Shown here: positions 8,352 to 16,006 of the stretch, in pieces | Layout of the letters: every line of letters begins with the position of its first letter | Position numbering within the stretch: position 1 is the stretch's first letter | Source of the DNA: Halobacillus litoralis | GTDB lineage: Bacteria; Bacillota; Bacilli; Bacillales; Halobacillaceae | NCBI RefSeq assembly: GCF_020524025.1 | Contig: NZ_JAIVKN010000005.1 | Location: forward strand, 50,697-114,696 | Direction: 5' to 3' | Length of the DNA stretch: 64,000 nt | Position numbers and translations under genes: made by a program | The notes under the pieces: generated by a model | Databases searched by the model: none | What the model was told of the DNA's origin: nothing | Seen by the model: the letters and a program-made list of their open reading frames with translations, nothing else

Positions 8352-8960
8352 ATGGATGTGAATGTGAACAGAGTCCAGCAGATGATACAAATGCAAACGT
8401 TGTCTAAGTTGAGAAATAGCAGTTCAGAGGTTTTTTCCAGTTATATGCAGAATATGACGTTTCAGAGTTTATTAAGAGCAGCGATGAACCCGGTCCAGAA
8501 CCAAACTCAAACTCCAAATTCTCTCTATTTACATCCCACACAGCGAGTCCATGCATCGATCCCTCAACCATCTGTGACAGATGGGGAAGGCACAGATGTG
8601 GAAGTACTCATACAGAAGGCAGCAGGTCGATATGGTGTTGACCATCAATTGATTCGATCTGTCGTTAAGACGGAATCTAACTTTGATCCAGATGCCGTTA
8701 GTTACGCAGGAGCTCAGGGGTTGATGCAGCTGATGCCATCCACAGCACAGAGTTTAGGCGTCCGTGATCCATTTAATCCTGAAGAGAATATAATGGGCGG
8801 AACGAAATATTTAAAGGACATGCTTGATCGTTATGACGGAAATAATGAACTGGCTCTTGCAGCATACAATGCAGGGCCGGGAAATGTAGATAAGTACGGA
8901 GGTGTCCCGCCTTTTAGGGAAACGCAGAAGTATGTTACAAAAGTACTCGGGCTCATATAA
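8352..8960 (+). CDS. cwlQ: Lytic transglycosylase/muramidase (CwlQ/YjbJ-like)
   Basis: A 202-aa protein with a C-terminal SLT domain (about 88-202). The catalytic Glu is in [14 protein letters not shown], and the conserved [22 protein letters not shown] and [12 protein letters not shown] blocks follow. The N-terminal 85 residues are polar and Gln-rich, with no signal peptide, as in B. subtilis YjbJ (CwlQ), reported as a bifunctional muramidase/transglycosylase. It cleaves the peptidoglycan glycan strand. GGGGATAGGTGGG precedes the ATG. Confidence 0.88.
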   Translation: MDVNVNRVQQMIQMQTLSKLRNSSSEVFSSYMQNMTFQSLLRAAMNPVQNQTQTPNSLYLHPTQRVHASIPQPSVTDGEGTDVEVLIQKAAGRYGVDHQLIRSVVKTESNFDPDAVSYAGAQGLMQLMPSTAQSLGVRDPFNPEENIMGGTKYLKDMLDRYDGNNELALAAYNAGPGNVDKYGGVPPFRETQKYVTKVLGLI

Positions 8961-8996
8961 AACAGGCTTGGCGAATACTCGCCAAGCCTGTTTTAT
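8959..8996. terminator. Bidirectional terminator between cwlQ and FMN reductase
   Basis: A 16-bp perfect stem (core CAGGCTTGGCGA / TCGCCAAGCCTG) with loop ATAC and flanking A and T runs, placed between convergent genes. Confidence 0.9.
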
Positions 8997-9040
8997 CATA
9001 GGACCAAGGTTAATTAAACGATTGGGAAAGGCCGTTCTGT

Positions 9041-9592
9041 TTATTTATCTGGTTCTAAATGGCGGCTCATCTGCAGGTACTGGTTGAAGACGATTGTCAT
9101 TTCTTTCAGCCGGCTGCGAACGTCCTCATCAATCAACTCTCCATCCACAGAAAAATGATTCGTGTGGGTGTATACATAGTTTGGAGTGACCATACACCTG
9201 AAATAATTGAGGATTGGTTTCAGCTGGTTTTCAATCACTAAGTGATGCTGCAATGTTCCGCCATTGGCAACAATCGTGACGGGTTTGTATCTCATCGCTA
9301 ACGGGGATACAGCATCAAAGACATTTTTCAAGGTGCCTGGAATGGAACCTTGGAAAATTGGCGTCGCTATGACATAAGCATCCGCATTTTCAATTTGTCT
9401 GATTAAGGATTGCATATCTTCATTGTATTCTTCGGCTGGGCGCCCATCCACGAATTGTAGTTCATAATTTTCAAGATCAATGATTTTCGTTTCATGACTC
9501 TCAGGCAGCAGTTGTATATATTTTTCAATTTCTTGAAGAAGTGTACGTGTTTTCTTTCCGACGATCGTTCCGTTAAGTAGTAAGATCTCCAT
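9041..9592 (-). CDS. NAD(P)H-dependent FMN reductase (SsuE/azoreductase-like)
   Basis: A 183-aa flavodoxin-like reductase: N-terminal EILLLNGTIVGKKTR phosphate loop, ADAYVIATPIFQGSIPGTLKNVFD and KPVTIVANGG. The start is ATG 9592, preceded by AAGGGGAG. The longer open frame from 9613 adds seven residues without a ribosome site. Members transfer electrons from NAD(P)H to free or bound flavin. No sulfonate genes lie nearby, so the partner is unknown. Confidence 0.85.
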   Translation of the reverse strand: MEILLLNGTIVGKKTRTLLQEIEKYIQLLPESHETKIIDLENYELQFVDGRPAEEYNEDMQSLIRQIENADAYVIATPIFQGSIPGTLKNVFDAVSPLAMRYKPVTIVANGGTLQHHLVIENQLKPILNYFRCMVTPNYVYTHTNHFSVDGELIDEDVRSRLKEMTIVFNQYLQMSRHLEPDK

Positions 9593-9810
9593 GACAACTT
9601 TCTCCCCTTCCATTACTTCATTTATATCGTATGCATAAGGATGTTAATTGGGCTATGTAGCCAGTCTTAGTATATGTCGATTTATCTGTGAGACTTCTTT
9701 CTTATAATGGTAAAGTATACGTTGTATTTAAGCAATTGTGAGACGTTTGGATGTTTTATCAGGATAGAAATATGGAAAAGAAGGATATCATGAAATTAGG
9801 AGGAATGAGA

Positions 9811-10092
9811 ATGATACGATTATGGCGTAGAGTGAAATTTTTATTTAATATTAGGAAATCAGTCCCTTTTCTCATTCGCTTCTTTAAATCCGGTGAAGTA
9901 AGTTTGAAAAAGAAAGCAATATCTGTCATTCTTTTAATCACCTACCTGCTTTTTCCGTGGGATCTGATTCCAGACTTTCTCGTCTTCTTCGGAATCGTGG
10001 ATGACCTTGCTGTCTTTACCTACATATTTCAATGGATGGTAAGTATGGCTCCCGATTCGCTTAAAGAAGAATATCGTGTCTACGATGAATAG
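9811..10092 (+). CDS. DUF1232 (YkvA-like) membrane protein
   Basis: 93 aa with one or two hydrophobic segments and the family signature LLFPWDLIPDFLVFFGIVDDLAV. Function unknown. The ATG at 9811 is chosen for its spacing from AGGAGGA. ATG 9805 is too close. Confidence 0.8.
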   Translation: MIRLWRRVKFLFNIRKSVPFLIRFFKSGEVSLKKKAISVILLITYLLFPWDLIPDFLVFFGIVDDLAVFTYIFQWMVSMAPDSLKEEYRVYDE

Positions 10093-10166
10093 AAAGGTTT
10101 ATTCTACGGCAAGATGAGGTATGTGAATGTTGTGGAAGTTTTATATTAAGTCGAGGAGTGATGATA

Positions 10167-10583
10167 TTGAGTAAAGTTATGTTTACAGCACATGCAACCG
10201 CTGAGGGTGGACGTAATGGCCACGTAAAGTCAGATGATGGCTTAATTGATTTAAATCTTTCTATGCCTGGAGAAGGGGAAGAGAAAGGTTCCAATCCCGA
10301 GCAGCTCTTTGCTGCTGGTTATTCCGCTTGTTATGACGGTGCTCTAAATTTAGTGGCAAGCAAACAGAAGAAAGATATTGATTCTCAAATCACTGCTGAT
10401 GTCAGCTTAATGAAAGACGAATCTGATAATGGTTTTAAAGTCGGTGTTGTTCTGAATGTAGAGATTAAAGGTGTTTCTCAAGAGGAAGCTGAAGAGCTTG
10501 CGGAAGAAGCCCATAAAGTCTGCCCATATTCTAAAGCGACCCGTGGCAATATTGATGTAGAAATTAACGCAAAAGCGGTATAA
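10167..10583 (+). CDS. ohrB: Organic hydroperoxide resistance protein (Ohr/OsmC)
   Basis: A 138-aa thiol peroxidase of the Ohr subfamily. The two redox cysteines lie in GYSACYDGAL and KVCPYSKATRG, and NPEQLFAAGYSAC is diagnostic. It reduces organic hydroperoxides in the cytoplasm. TTG 10167 is the best start, eight bases from GAGGAG. ATG 10161 is only two bases away. No OhrR repressor gene is adjacent, so regulation may resemble stress-induced ohrB rather than ohrA. Confidence 0.9.
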   Translation: MSKVMFTAHATAEGGRNGHVKSDDGLIDLNLSMPGEGEEKGSNPEQLFAAGYSACYDGALNLVASKQKKDIDSQITADVSLMKDESDNGFKVGVVLNVEIKGVSQEEAEELAEEAHKVCPYSKATRGNIDVEINAKAV

Positions 10584-10592
10584 ATCCATAAG

Positions 10593-10627
10593 AAACTCCA
10601 GCGAAGAATCCGCTGGAGTTTTTTTAT
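10593..10627 (+). terminator. Terminator after ohr
   Basis: Stem AAACTCCAGCG / CGCTGGAGTTT followed by T6. Confidence 0.9.
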
Positions 10628-10732
10628 TGTGACCATTTGACTGATCTAGGAGAAAAAACTTAGGCCTATGGATTGTTTTTATTTCTGTCAGCGGGCTATA
10701 TATGGTATTTTATAGTCGAAGGGGTGAATGAA

Positions 10733-11017
10733 TTGAAAATCACCGATCAGGCACGTGACCTGTTGCAGCAGATTATAGAAGATGAAGACGGTGGCAGTCT
10801 GCGTTTGTTTTTTGCAGGGTTTGGATGTGGTGAACCTGACATAGGGATGACCATTGGTGAACCTCAAGGGGACGATACATTGCATTATATTAACTCCATA
10901 CCCGTAGCCATTGATCAGCGCATTGCCCATATGACAGAATCTTTGATTATAGAAGGAAAACAAACAATGGAAGGCCCGAAATTTCAAATGCTCGGCCTGC
11001 CTGAAAAAGAATGCTGA
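10733..11017 (+). CDS. HesB/IscA-like iron-sulfur family protein
   Basis: 94 aa resembling the HesB/IscA fold (KITDQARDLLQQIIEDEDGGSLRLFFAGFGCGEPD, split by me at FAGFG). It carries one Cys in FGCGEPD and a terminal PEKEC, but lacks the usual C-terminal CxC of A-type carriers, so it may not deliver clusters in the standard way. The TTG start at 10733 follows AAGGGGTG. A terminator follows closely, so it is monocistronic. Confidence 0.75.
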   Translation: MKITDQARDLLQQIIEDEDGGSLRLFFAGFGCGEPDIGMTIGEPQGDDTLHYINSIPVAIDQRIAHMTESLIIEGKQTMEGPKFQMLGLPEKEC

Positions 11018-11021
11018 ATAG

Positions 11022-11048
11022 AAAACCCACTTAACGGTGGGTTTTTTT
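11022..11048 (+). terminator. Terminator after HesB-like gene
   Basis: Stem AAAACCCAC / GTGGGTTTT with loop TTAACG and a T run. Confidence 0.88.
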
Positions 11049-11080
11049 GACCGATAAATAAAAGAGGGGTTACATACAAC

Positions 11081-11692
11081 ATGATGGCACCAGGACACCA
11101 GGTGGTTGGTTTTACCTTTGGAGTAGGGGCTGTGACGCTGATTCCTGCTTTTGAGGTGGTGACCATACACCCATTTCAAATGATTTTATTTTTTGTATTT
11201 ATCTTATTGGGATCTTTACTGCCTGATATTGATACACCAACTTCTACATTAGGCCATAAGTTTTGGAGAGGATTAATCACTATTTTCACCATTGCTTTTT
11301 TGTGCTACCTTTTCGTTCCGCACTATTTAGATACATACAGAGATGAATTGAAAGTTTTTGTCATGCTCCTGCTTCCGATCTTAATTATGATTCGAGGGCA
11401 CAGGAAAATGACGCATTCTTTTGTCTTTATTGGGGTATTAATTGGATATAGTTACATTCTTGAACAAACACTCCAGGTCCCCCGGGTTCTTCTGGATGGG
11501 TTAGTCATTGGTGTGATTTCCCACTTGTTCGCTGATTACCTGACGAAAAAAGGGATTCCTCTTTTTTATCCTCTTTCAAAAAAGCATCTTCAGTTTCTGT
11601 TTACTTTCCGTACAGGATCCAGCAGTGAAAAGGTCATTGTATATGGTTTGGTTTTGTGGAATGTCTGGTTTCTCACACAGTCCATACTTTAA
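11081..11692 (+). CDS. YdjM-family membrane-bound metal-dependent hydrolase
   Basis: A 203-aa protein with about five hydrophobic helices and the YdjM/DUF457 metal-binding pattern: an N-terminal His (APGHQV), GSLLPDIDTPTS, RGHRKMTHSF and GVISHLFADYLTKKGIP. E. coli YdjM is a LexA-controlled inner-membrane protein of uncertain substrate. It is monocistronic by spacing. Confidence 0.85.
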   Translation: MMAPGHQVVGFTFGVGAVTLIPAFEVVTIHPFQMILFFVFILLGSLLPDIDTPTSTLGHKFWRGLITIFTIAFLCYLFVPHYLDTYRDELKVFVMLLLPILIMIRGHRKMTHSFVFIGVLIGYSYILEQTLQVPRVLLDGLVIGVISHLFADYLTKKGIPLFYPLSKKHLQFLFTFRTGSSSEKVIVYGLVLWNVWFLTQSIL

Positions 11693-11735
11693 AGTTTCTC
11701 ATACTAGAAAAACGGGCAGTCTTAGTTCAAAGACG

Positions 11736-11764
11736 TGGACAAGTGACAGAAGATTCAATAAAAT
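11736..11764 (+). promoter_or_regulatory. Promoter of the AimR-like receptor gene
   Basis: TGGACA-N17-TAAAAT, 32 bases before the start codon. A small inverted repeat GTCTT-N6-AAGAC (11719-11735) abuts the -35 and could be an operator. Confidence 0.5.
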
Positions 11765-11796
11765 GAAAATAGATACAGGAGAGGGGTTTTGGGCCT

Positions 11797-12822
11797 ATGA
11801 TTGAACATCAGTTAATTGAACCGAGCCCGTTAACACAATTACAGATGAGTCGGAGTTCCTCTATATACGACCTTTATCTACATAATCTTAAGAAGTATCC
11901 AAGGGAGGATGCTGTCCTTCGTACAAGGGACTTTATTCTCTCCCGTTTTCCTATGGACATCGATGAACAAATTGTTTGTCTGGAATTCTTCTACATGAAT
12001 GATTTTTTTGAGGACTTAGCTGTAATCCTTCATTCTCCATATATTAAGAACGAAGTGAAATACCTTTACGAACTCATGCATCAGCGAGTAAAAACCCCTG
12101 TCACAAAAGAGCAGTTATATGAACTGAGCAGGGTTCAATTCAGCCACCCATCGTTACACTGTCTCCAGCTCTTTCTCCTCGTTTATTCCTACTATGACTT
12201 GAAAATATATACAGCATTAGATAAGTATTTGGAAGACTGCGATCAAGCTTTGCGTGCTGTTAATGAACCATTAATGTACTATTATTTGAACCAGCGTTAT
12301 CAGGAATTACTATTTCATCACTACTGGAAGACAGATAACTCGATTCTTGCAAGCCGATATGCCTACAAGATGATTAATGCAGAGTTATCTCCCCGTAGAA
12401 AAAGTCGAATGTACCATATCCTTTCGTTGTGTCAGCTTTTCAATGGTTATGAATCAGCAATGGATCCTCTAAATAAAGCGCTGGAAATTGCAGAAGCACA
12501 ACAGCTGCAGTCTTTTGTAACATCTATTAATCATCATACACTTCCTTTTATTGCAGCTTTTCACCAGAGGACGGAGGATGTGTTTACGCCGGATCCAATA
12601 GAGAATGCCCACCTGGCTCTGGCTAACGGGGATTATAAAACAACTAGAAAAACGCTGCAATCTTTAACAACTTTAACTCCGTTTCAAGAGAGTTACTTAG
12701 GTTTAGCTACTTATGATTCACGAATGTTAGAAAACTCCTATAAGCGGTTTATTCACGAGCGGGGAGATCACTTTTTTGCGCGTATTCCATTGGAATACAT
12801 GAAACGAATGAAAACAAATTAG
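11797..12822 (+). CDS. AimR-like (arbitrium-type) peptide receptor, TPR protein
   Basis: A 341-aa all-helical, TPR-like protein. The C-terminal region (MLENSYKRF... then FFARIPLEYMKRM, about 308-337) and the order of internal helices (TPVTKEQLYELSRVQF, LQLFLLVYSYYDL, ALANGDYKTTRKTL) resemble AimR of the SPbeta-group phages, an RRNPP receptor that binds a secreted hexapeptide. AimR is about 380-390 aa. The roughly 45 residues that carry its helix-turn-helix are absent here, and an in-frame stop at 11770 excludes an upstream extension. The next gene, 13 bases on, encodes an exported pro-peptide, as AimP follows AimR. No phage genes surround it. The RRNPP class is fairly sure and the AimR assignment probable. 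The controlled process is unknown. Confidence 0.75.
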   Translation: MIEHQLIEPSPLTQLQMSRSSSIYDLYLHNLKKYPREDAVLRTRDFILSRFPMDIDEQIVCLEFFYMNDFFEDLAVILHSPYIKNEVKYLYELMHQRVKTPVTKEQLYELSRVQFSHPSLHCLQLFLLVYSYYDLKIYTALDKYLEDCDQALRAVNEPLMYYYLNQRYQELLFHHYWKTDNSILASRYAYKMINAELSPRRKSRMYHILSLCQLFNGYESAMDPLNKALEIAEAQQLQSFVTSINHHTLPFIAAFHQRTEDVFTPDPIENAHLALANGDYKTTRKTLQSLTTLTPFQESYLGLATYDSRMLENSYKRFIHERGDHFFARIPLEYMKRMKTN

Positions 12823-12835
12823 GAGGCACTCTTTT

Positions 12836-12982
12836 ATGAGAAAAGCACTAAGTACGTTATTCGTCGTTTTTTTATTGGTGATAGGTAGTGGATGGTCACA
12901 ATTCGGTAATATATCAGATCCAGGAGACCCTGGGATAGGTTCCTTTAAATTACATGACCCAGGTGATCCGGGAATCGGCTGA
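12836..12982 (+). CDS. AimP-like secreted signal pro-peptide with duplicated DPGDPGIG
   Basis: A 48-aa peptide: short basic N-terminus (MRKA), hydrophobic core (about 5-17) typical of a Sec signal, then two copies of DPGDPGIG at residues 28-35 and 41-48 separated by SFKLH. The second copy forms the exact C-terminus. AGGAGG overlaps the receptor stop codon nine bases before the ATG, so the two are cotranslated. AimP and Phr precursors have this plan: signal peptide, linker, and the mature 5-6-residue signal at or near the C-terminus. The mature form could be GDPGIG or a longer piece. Seven of eight codons differ between copies while the residues are identical, which argues for selection on the peptide. 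Confidence 0.75.
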   Translation: MRKALSTLFVVFLLVIGSGWSQFGNISDPGDPGIGSFKLHDPGDPGIG

Positions 12983-13020
12983 AAAAGAAGGCACCCTCTA
13001 TAGAGGGTGCCTTCTTTTTA
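12982..13020. terminator. Strong terminator closing the AimR/AimP-like cassette
   Basis: A 19-bp perfect inverted repeat (core GAAGGCACCCTCTA / TAGAGGGTGCCTTC) flanked by A5 and T5. It can also end the convergent BCCT gene. Confidence 0.93.
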
Positions 13021-13119
13021 ATTGATCTATATTTCACTGAAATTCTAAAGCTCTCGAGCACACCCACCTGTTTGAAAGAGAGTCGTGTTGGAGAAATAAA
13101 TAACTGAAGCAGACTTTGT

Positions 13120-14655
13120 TTATTTTGCCGCAGTTTTTGATTCTTCCTTGTACTGTGCCTTTTCTTTTCTTTGTGGGATTGGTTCTTTTCTTATAATTTT
13201 TATAAACGCGTAAACAAACAAGATAATAATCACCGTAAATGGCAGAGCGGAAACCAGAGAAGCGGTTTGTAAAGCATCTAATCCGCCTGCAACAAGAAGA
13301 ACAGCCGCGATGGCAGCCATCAGTAATCCCCACACAATCTTAATAGCTAGAGCAGGGGTGAGACTTCCATTCGTGGTCATACTCGCTAAAATATAGGTAG
13401 CTGAGTCAGCCGACGTAATTAAGAAAGTGGCAATTAGCAGGATGGATAAAAAAGATAGAATACCTGTCATAGGCAGGAATTCATACGTTTTAAAAAGCGC
13501 AATCGTAATATCATTATTTACGGCCTCTGCGATCTTTGTCCCGTTATTCAAGTCACTGTTCAGGGCTGTACCTCCAAAAGTGGCAATCCACAAACAGGCA
13601 ATTAAAGGAGGGACAATCAGCACACCAAAGATAAATTCCCGAATCGTCCTTCCCCGGGATACGCGGGCAACAAAAGCGCCGACAAATGGAGACCAGGCAA
13701 TAACCCACGCCCAGTAGAAAATGGTCCACTCTCTAAGCCAGGAACCACCTTCATATGGAGTCAAACGCAGGCTGTAGCCTACAAAGTTCGTAATATAATC
13801 GCCTAGTCCCAGGGTGAAGCTATTTAAAATAAAAACAGTGGGGCCGGCGAAAAAAACGAATAAAAGCAGAACAAGGCATAGACCAAGGTTTAAGTTACTC
13901 AACCATTTGATTCCTTTATTAAGCCCTGTACTGGAAGAAGTTAAGTATAAAATTAGAAGTACAGCTGTTATGGTGAGCTGAATCGTTGTATTGTTCGGTA
14001 CATCAAAAACAGCGTTTAATCCACCATTCATCTGTAGTATACCAAGACCGAGGGAAGTTGCGATCCCCATAACTGTTGCGATTACAGCCAGTGAGTCTAT
14101 GGTGTATTTAACCGGTTTGGATTTTCCGAGCACTGGTTCTAAAGCTGTGGATACGAGTCCGTCTTTATCTTTTCTGAATTGTAAAAAGGCAATGAGTAAA
14201 CCAACAATCGCAAAAACCGACCATTGATTGATTCCCCAATGAAAAAAGGAATACCCCATAGCCACACGCGCTGCCTCATCTGTTTGTGCTTCCAGGTCAG
14301 AGAAGGGAGTTGCGAAGTAATGGCTCATTGGTTCAGCCACGCCCCAAAAGACAAGCCCTACACCAAACCCTGCCGAAAACAGCATCCCAATCCATGTGAA
14401 AAAAGGGAACTCCGGTTTAGAATCCTGTGGCCCAATTTTTATTTTTCCATATTTACTAAGTCCCAGGGCTAGTAGGAAAATGACGAAACCAAAAACAGAA
14501 ATTAGATAAAACCAGCCAAAATTCACGGTGGTAAAATTAAATAATGCTCCGGCTACTGTACCAAAACCTTCAGGATTGACAGCACCGATCAGGACAAGAA
14601 TGGTAATAACGGATGCAGAAATGATAAAAACAGGGTTTTTCAGTTGATCTCTCAT
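13120..14655 (-). CDS. BCCT family betaine/choline/carnitine transporter
   Basis: A 511-aa, 12-TM secondary transporter. The Gly-rich stretch MLFSAGFGVGLVFWGVAEPM and the Trp-rich signature helix FYWAWVIAWSPFVGAFVARVSRGRTIREF (quoted in pieces: FYWAWVIAWSPF, ARVSRGRTIREF) identify BCCT carriers such as OpuD and BetP. It imports compatible solutes at the cell membrane, coupled to Na+ in most members. The charged C-terminal tail (KEKAQYKEESKTAAK) is the region that senses osmotic stress in some relatives. A second BCCT gene lies 1.3 kb away in opposite orientation. Confidence 0.93.
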   Translation of the reverse strand: MRDQLKNPVFIISASVITILVLIGAVNPEGFGTVAGALFNFTTVNFGWFYLISVFGFVIFLLALGLSKYGKIKIGPQDSKPEFPFFTWIGMLFSAGFGVGLVFWGVAEPMSHYFATPFSDLEAQTDEAARVAMGYSFFHWGINQWSVFAIVGLLIAFLQFRKDKDGLVSTALEPVLGKSKPVKYTIDSLAVIATVMGIATSLGLGILQMNGGLNAVFDVPNNTTIQLTITAVLLILYLTSSSTGLNKGIKWLSNLNLGLCLVLLLFVFFAGPTVFILNSFTLGLGDYITNFVGYSLRLTPYEGGSWLREWTIFYWAWVIAWSPFVGAFVARVSRGRTIREFIFGVLIVPPLIACLWIATFGGTALNSDLNNGTKIAEAVNNDITIALFKTYEFLPMTGILSFLSILLIATFLITSADSATYILASMTTNGSLTPALAIKIVWGLLMAAIAAVLLVAGGLDALQTASLVSALPFTVIIILFVYAFIKIIRKEPIPQRKEKAQYKEESKTAAK

Positions 14656-14726
14656 CGTCGTCTCCTTTCGAATAAAATGCTTTTTTTCAGCGGAACCCAG
14701 CGTTAAAACGTTTCCCTATATTTTCC

Positions 14727-14995
14727 TTAAGGAAACATAAACCTAGCATAAACGTCAAATTCCGAACGTAACATTTCCATCAAGATGGTGTCGTAGTAGG
14801 CACCTTTCACGTATTCGTTGCTTCTTAGCCTTCCTTCCAGAAGGCTTCCAAGTCTATAGGAGTGATGTTTTGATACGCTGACGCACTTCTGTGTCCAAGG
14901 TCAGCCGGCTCTTCGTCATCAGACCATTTAAATAAGTGGTTCAAGTCTTCTTTTGAAATGGGTCTGAGTTCCACTAAATTCCCTTCAAGAAAATA
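14727..14995 (-). pseudogene. Remnant of a GNAT acetyltransferase gene
   Basis: Reading the minus strand from 14992 gives FLEGNLVELRPISKEDLNHL then FKWSDDEEPADL, a normal GNAT (Acetyltransf_3) N-terminus, ending at a stop at 14825-14827. In another frame the next bases give GAYYDTILMEMLRSEF, a normal C-terminus of the same family, ending at 14727. The central acetyl-CoA domain of about 90 residues is missing and no start codon remains. It is therefore an internally deleted, frameshifted gene. Confidence 0.6.
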
Positions 14996-15105
14996 TATCC
15001 CTCCTTTGTCTTTTTTTATTGTAACAAAAAGGAAGCGGTTGGAAGAGCAGTGCAGACAGATTAATAGATTGTTTATTAGGAAACAATGGGAAGAGGAGGG
15101 TTCGG

Positions 15106-15675
15106 ATGTTTCAATCGTGTATAGAAGTAAAGAAGTGGCTGGAAGGTTTTCAAGGGCATTGGATGATAGCAGGAGGATGGGCAGTTGATCTGCACATTGG
15201 AGAAGTGACGAGAGAGCATGAGAATATAAATATTGCTGTTTTTCGTGAGGATCAGATGATGCTCTATCAATGGCTTGAGGGATGGGAATTTCTGGCGGGA
15301 GAGGGGGAAGAACGAATAGATTGGAGAGGGGAGAGGCACCTTAAACGTCCTACACATGAAATTCATGCTTTTTCTCCCGGAGGCATCCAGCTGGACTTCC
15401 TACTGAATGAAAAAGTGAGGGGGCGTTGGCGTTTTCGCAGTGATGACGGGCTCTCTTATAAGTTAGAGCATATGCATAGACAATCTGAACAGGGGATCCC
15501 TTATTTAAACCCCGAAATTGTTCTGCTGTATAAATCTACTCACACAAGGAAAAAGGATTTAGAAGATTTTCTCGCTGTCTTTCCGTATTTGAATAACCGT
15601 CAAAAAGAGTGGCTTAAACAAGCACTGATGCATCATCAACCTCAACATCCATGGCTGGAAGCACTCTTGTACTAA
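15106..15675 (+). CDS. Nucleotidyltransferase-fold protein with altered active site
   Basis: A 189-aa protein of the aminoglycoside 2''-adenylyltransferase-like/MNT family: WMIAGGWAVDLHIGEVTREH then IQLDFLLNE. Active members have two carboxylates after the REH (for example HxDID). Here they are Asn (HENIN), while the third Asp (LDF) is kept. It may therefore be a non-catalytic or altered member. AGGAGGG precedes the ATG. The upstream neighbour is a decayed gene. I would not call it a resistance gene. Confidence 0.75.
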   Translation: MFQSCIEVKKWLEGFQGHWMIAGGWAVDLHIGEVTREHENINIAVFREDQMMLYQWLEGWEFLAGEGEERIDWRGERHLKRPTHEIHAFSPGGIQLDFLLNEKVRGRWRFRSDDGLSYKLEHMHRQSEQGIPYLNPEIVLLYKSTHTRKKDLEDFLAVFPYLNNRQKEWLKQALMHHQPQHPWLEALLY

Positions 15676-16006
15676 TCGTGTCAGCTTTTTGGCGGCTCTA
15701 TCGGCGGTTACATGAAAGACATTATTTGGAGGTGTAGGATGTAATGGAGCGGCAGAATCCACACCTCCCGGGAGCCTCACAACTATATCTGTTTAGAAGC
15801 GTGTGGGAACCTTTTTAAAAAGATTACGGGGTGGGTAAAAGAAAGAGCCTTTGATTGTTTCAAAGGCTCTTTCTTATGAGTGGTTATATTAAAATTGTTT
15901 ATTTTTTCTTGGTATGGGTATTCGTTAATCATACAATAATCTCCATTTCACCACTGTATTCGACTATCACATAGGAGAGAAGTTTATCTTCAGAAAGGAG
16001 TAAACA
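15676..16006. other. Intergenic region with two hairpins
   Basis: No gene seen. It holds an imperfect hairpin GGAGGTGT-A-GGAT / ATCC-ACACCTCC (15729-15768, 16-base loop) and, further on, the terminator at 15839-15875. The last 100 bases are the AT-rich leader of the second BCCT gene. Confidence 0.5.
15839..15875 (+). terminator. Terminator-like hairpin
   Basis: A 16-bp perfect stem (core GAAAGAGCCTTTGA / TCAAAGGCTCTTTC). The trailing T tract is short. Confidence 0.7.

Noticed and set aside
11000..13100. Prophage remnant around the AimR-like gene
   Set aside because: No integrase, repressor, structural or lysis genes and no att-like repeat were seen. Both flanks are ordinary chromosomal genes.
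15729..15768. Hairpin with GGAGGTGT arms as a regulatory RNA
   Set aside because: The structure is imperfect, has no T tract or promoter, and sits 240 bases before the next gene. It is noted only as part of the intergenic region.
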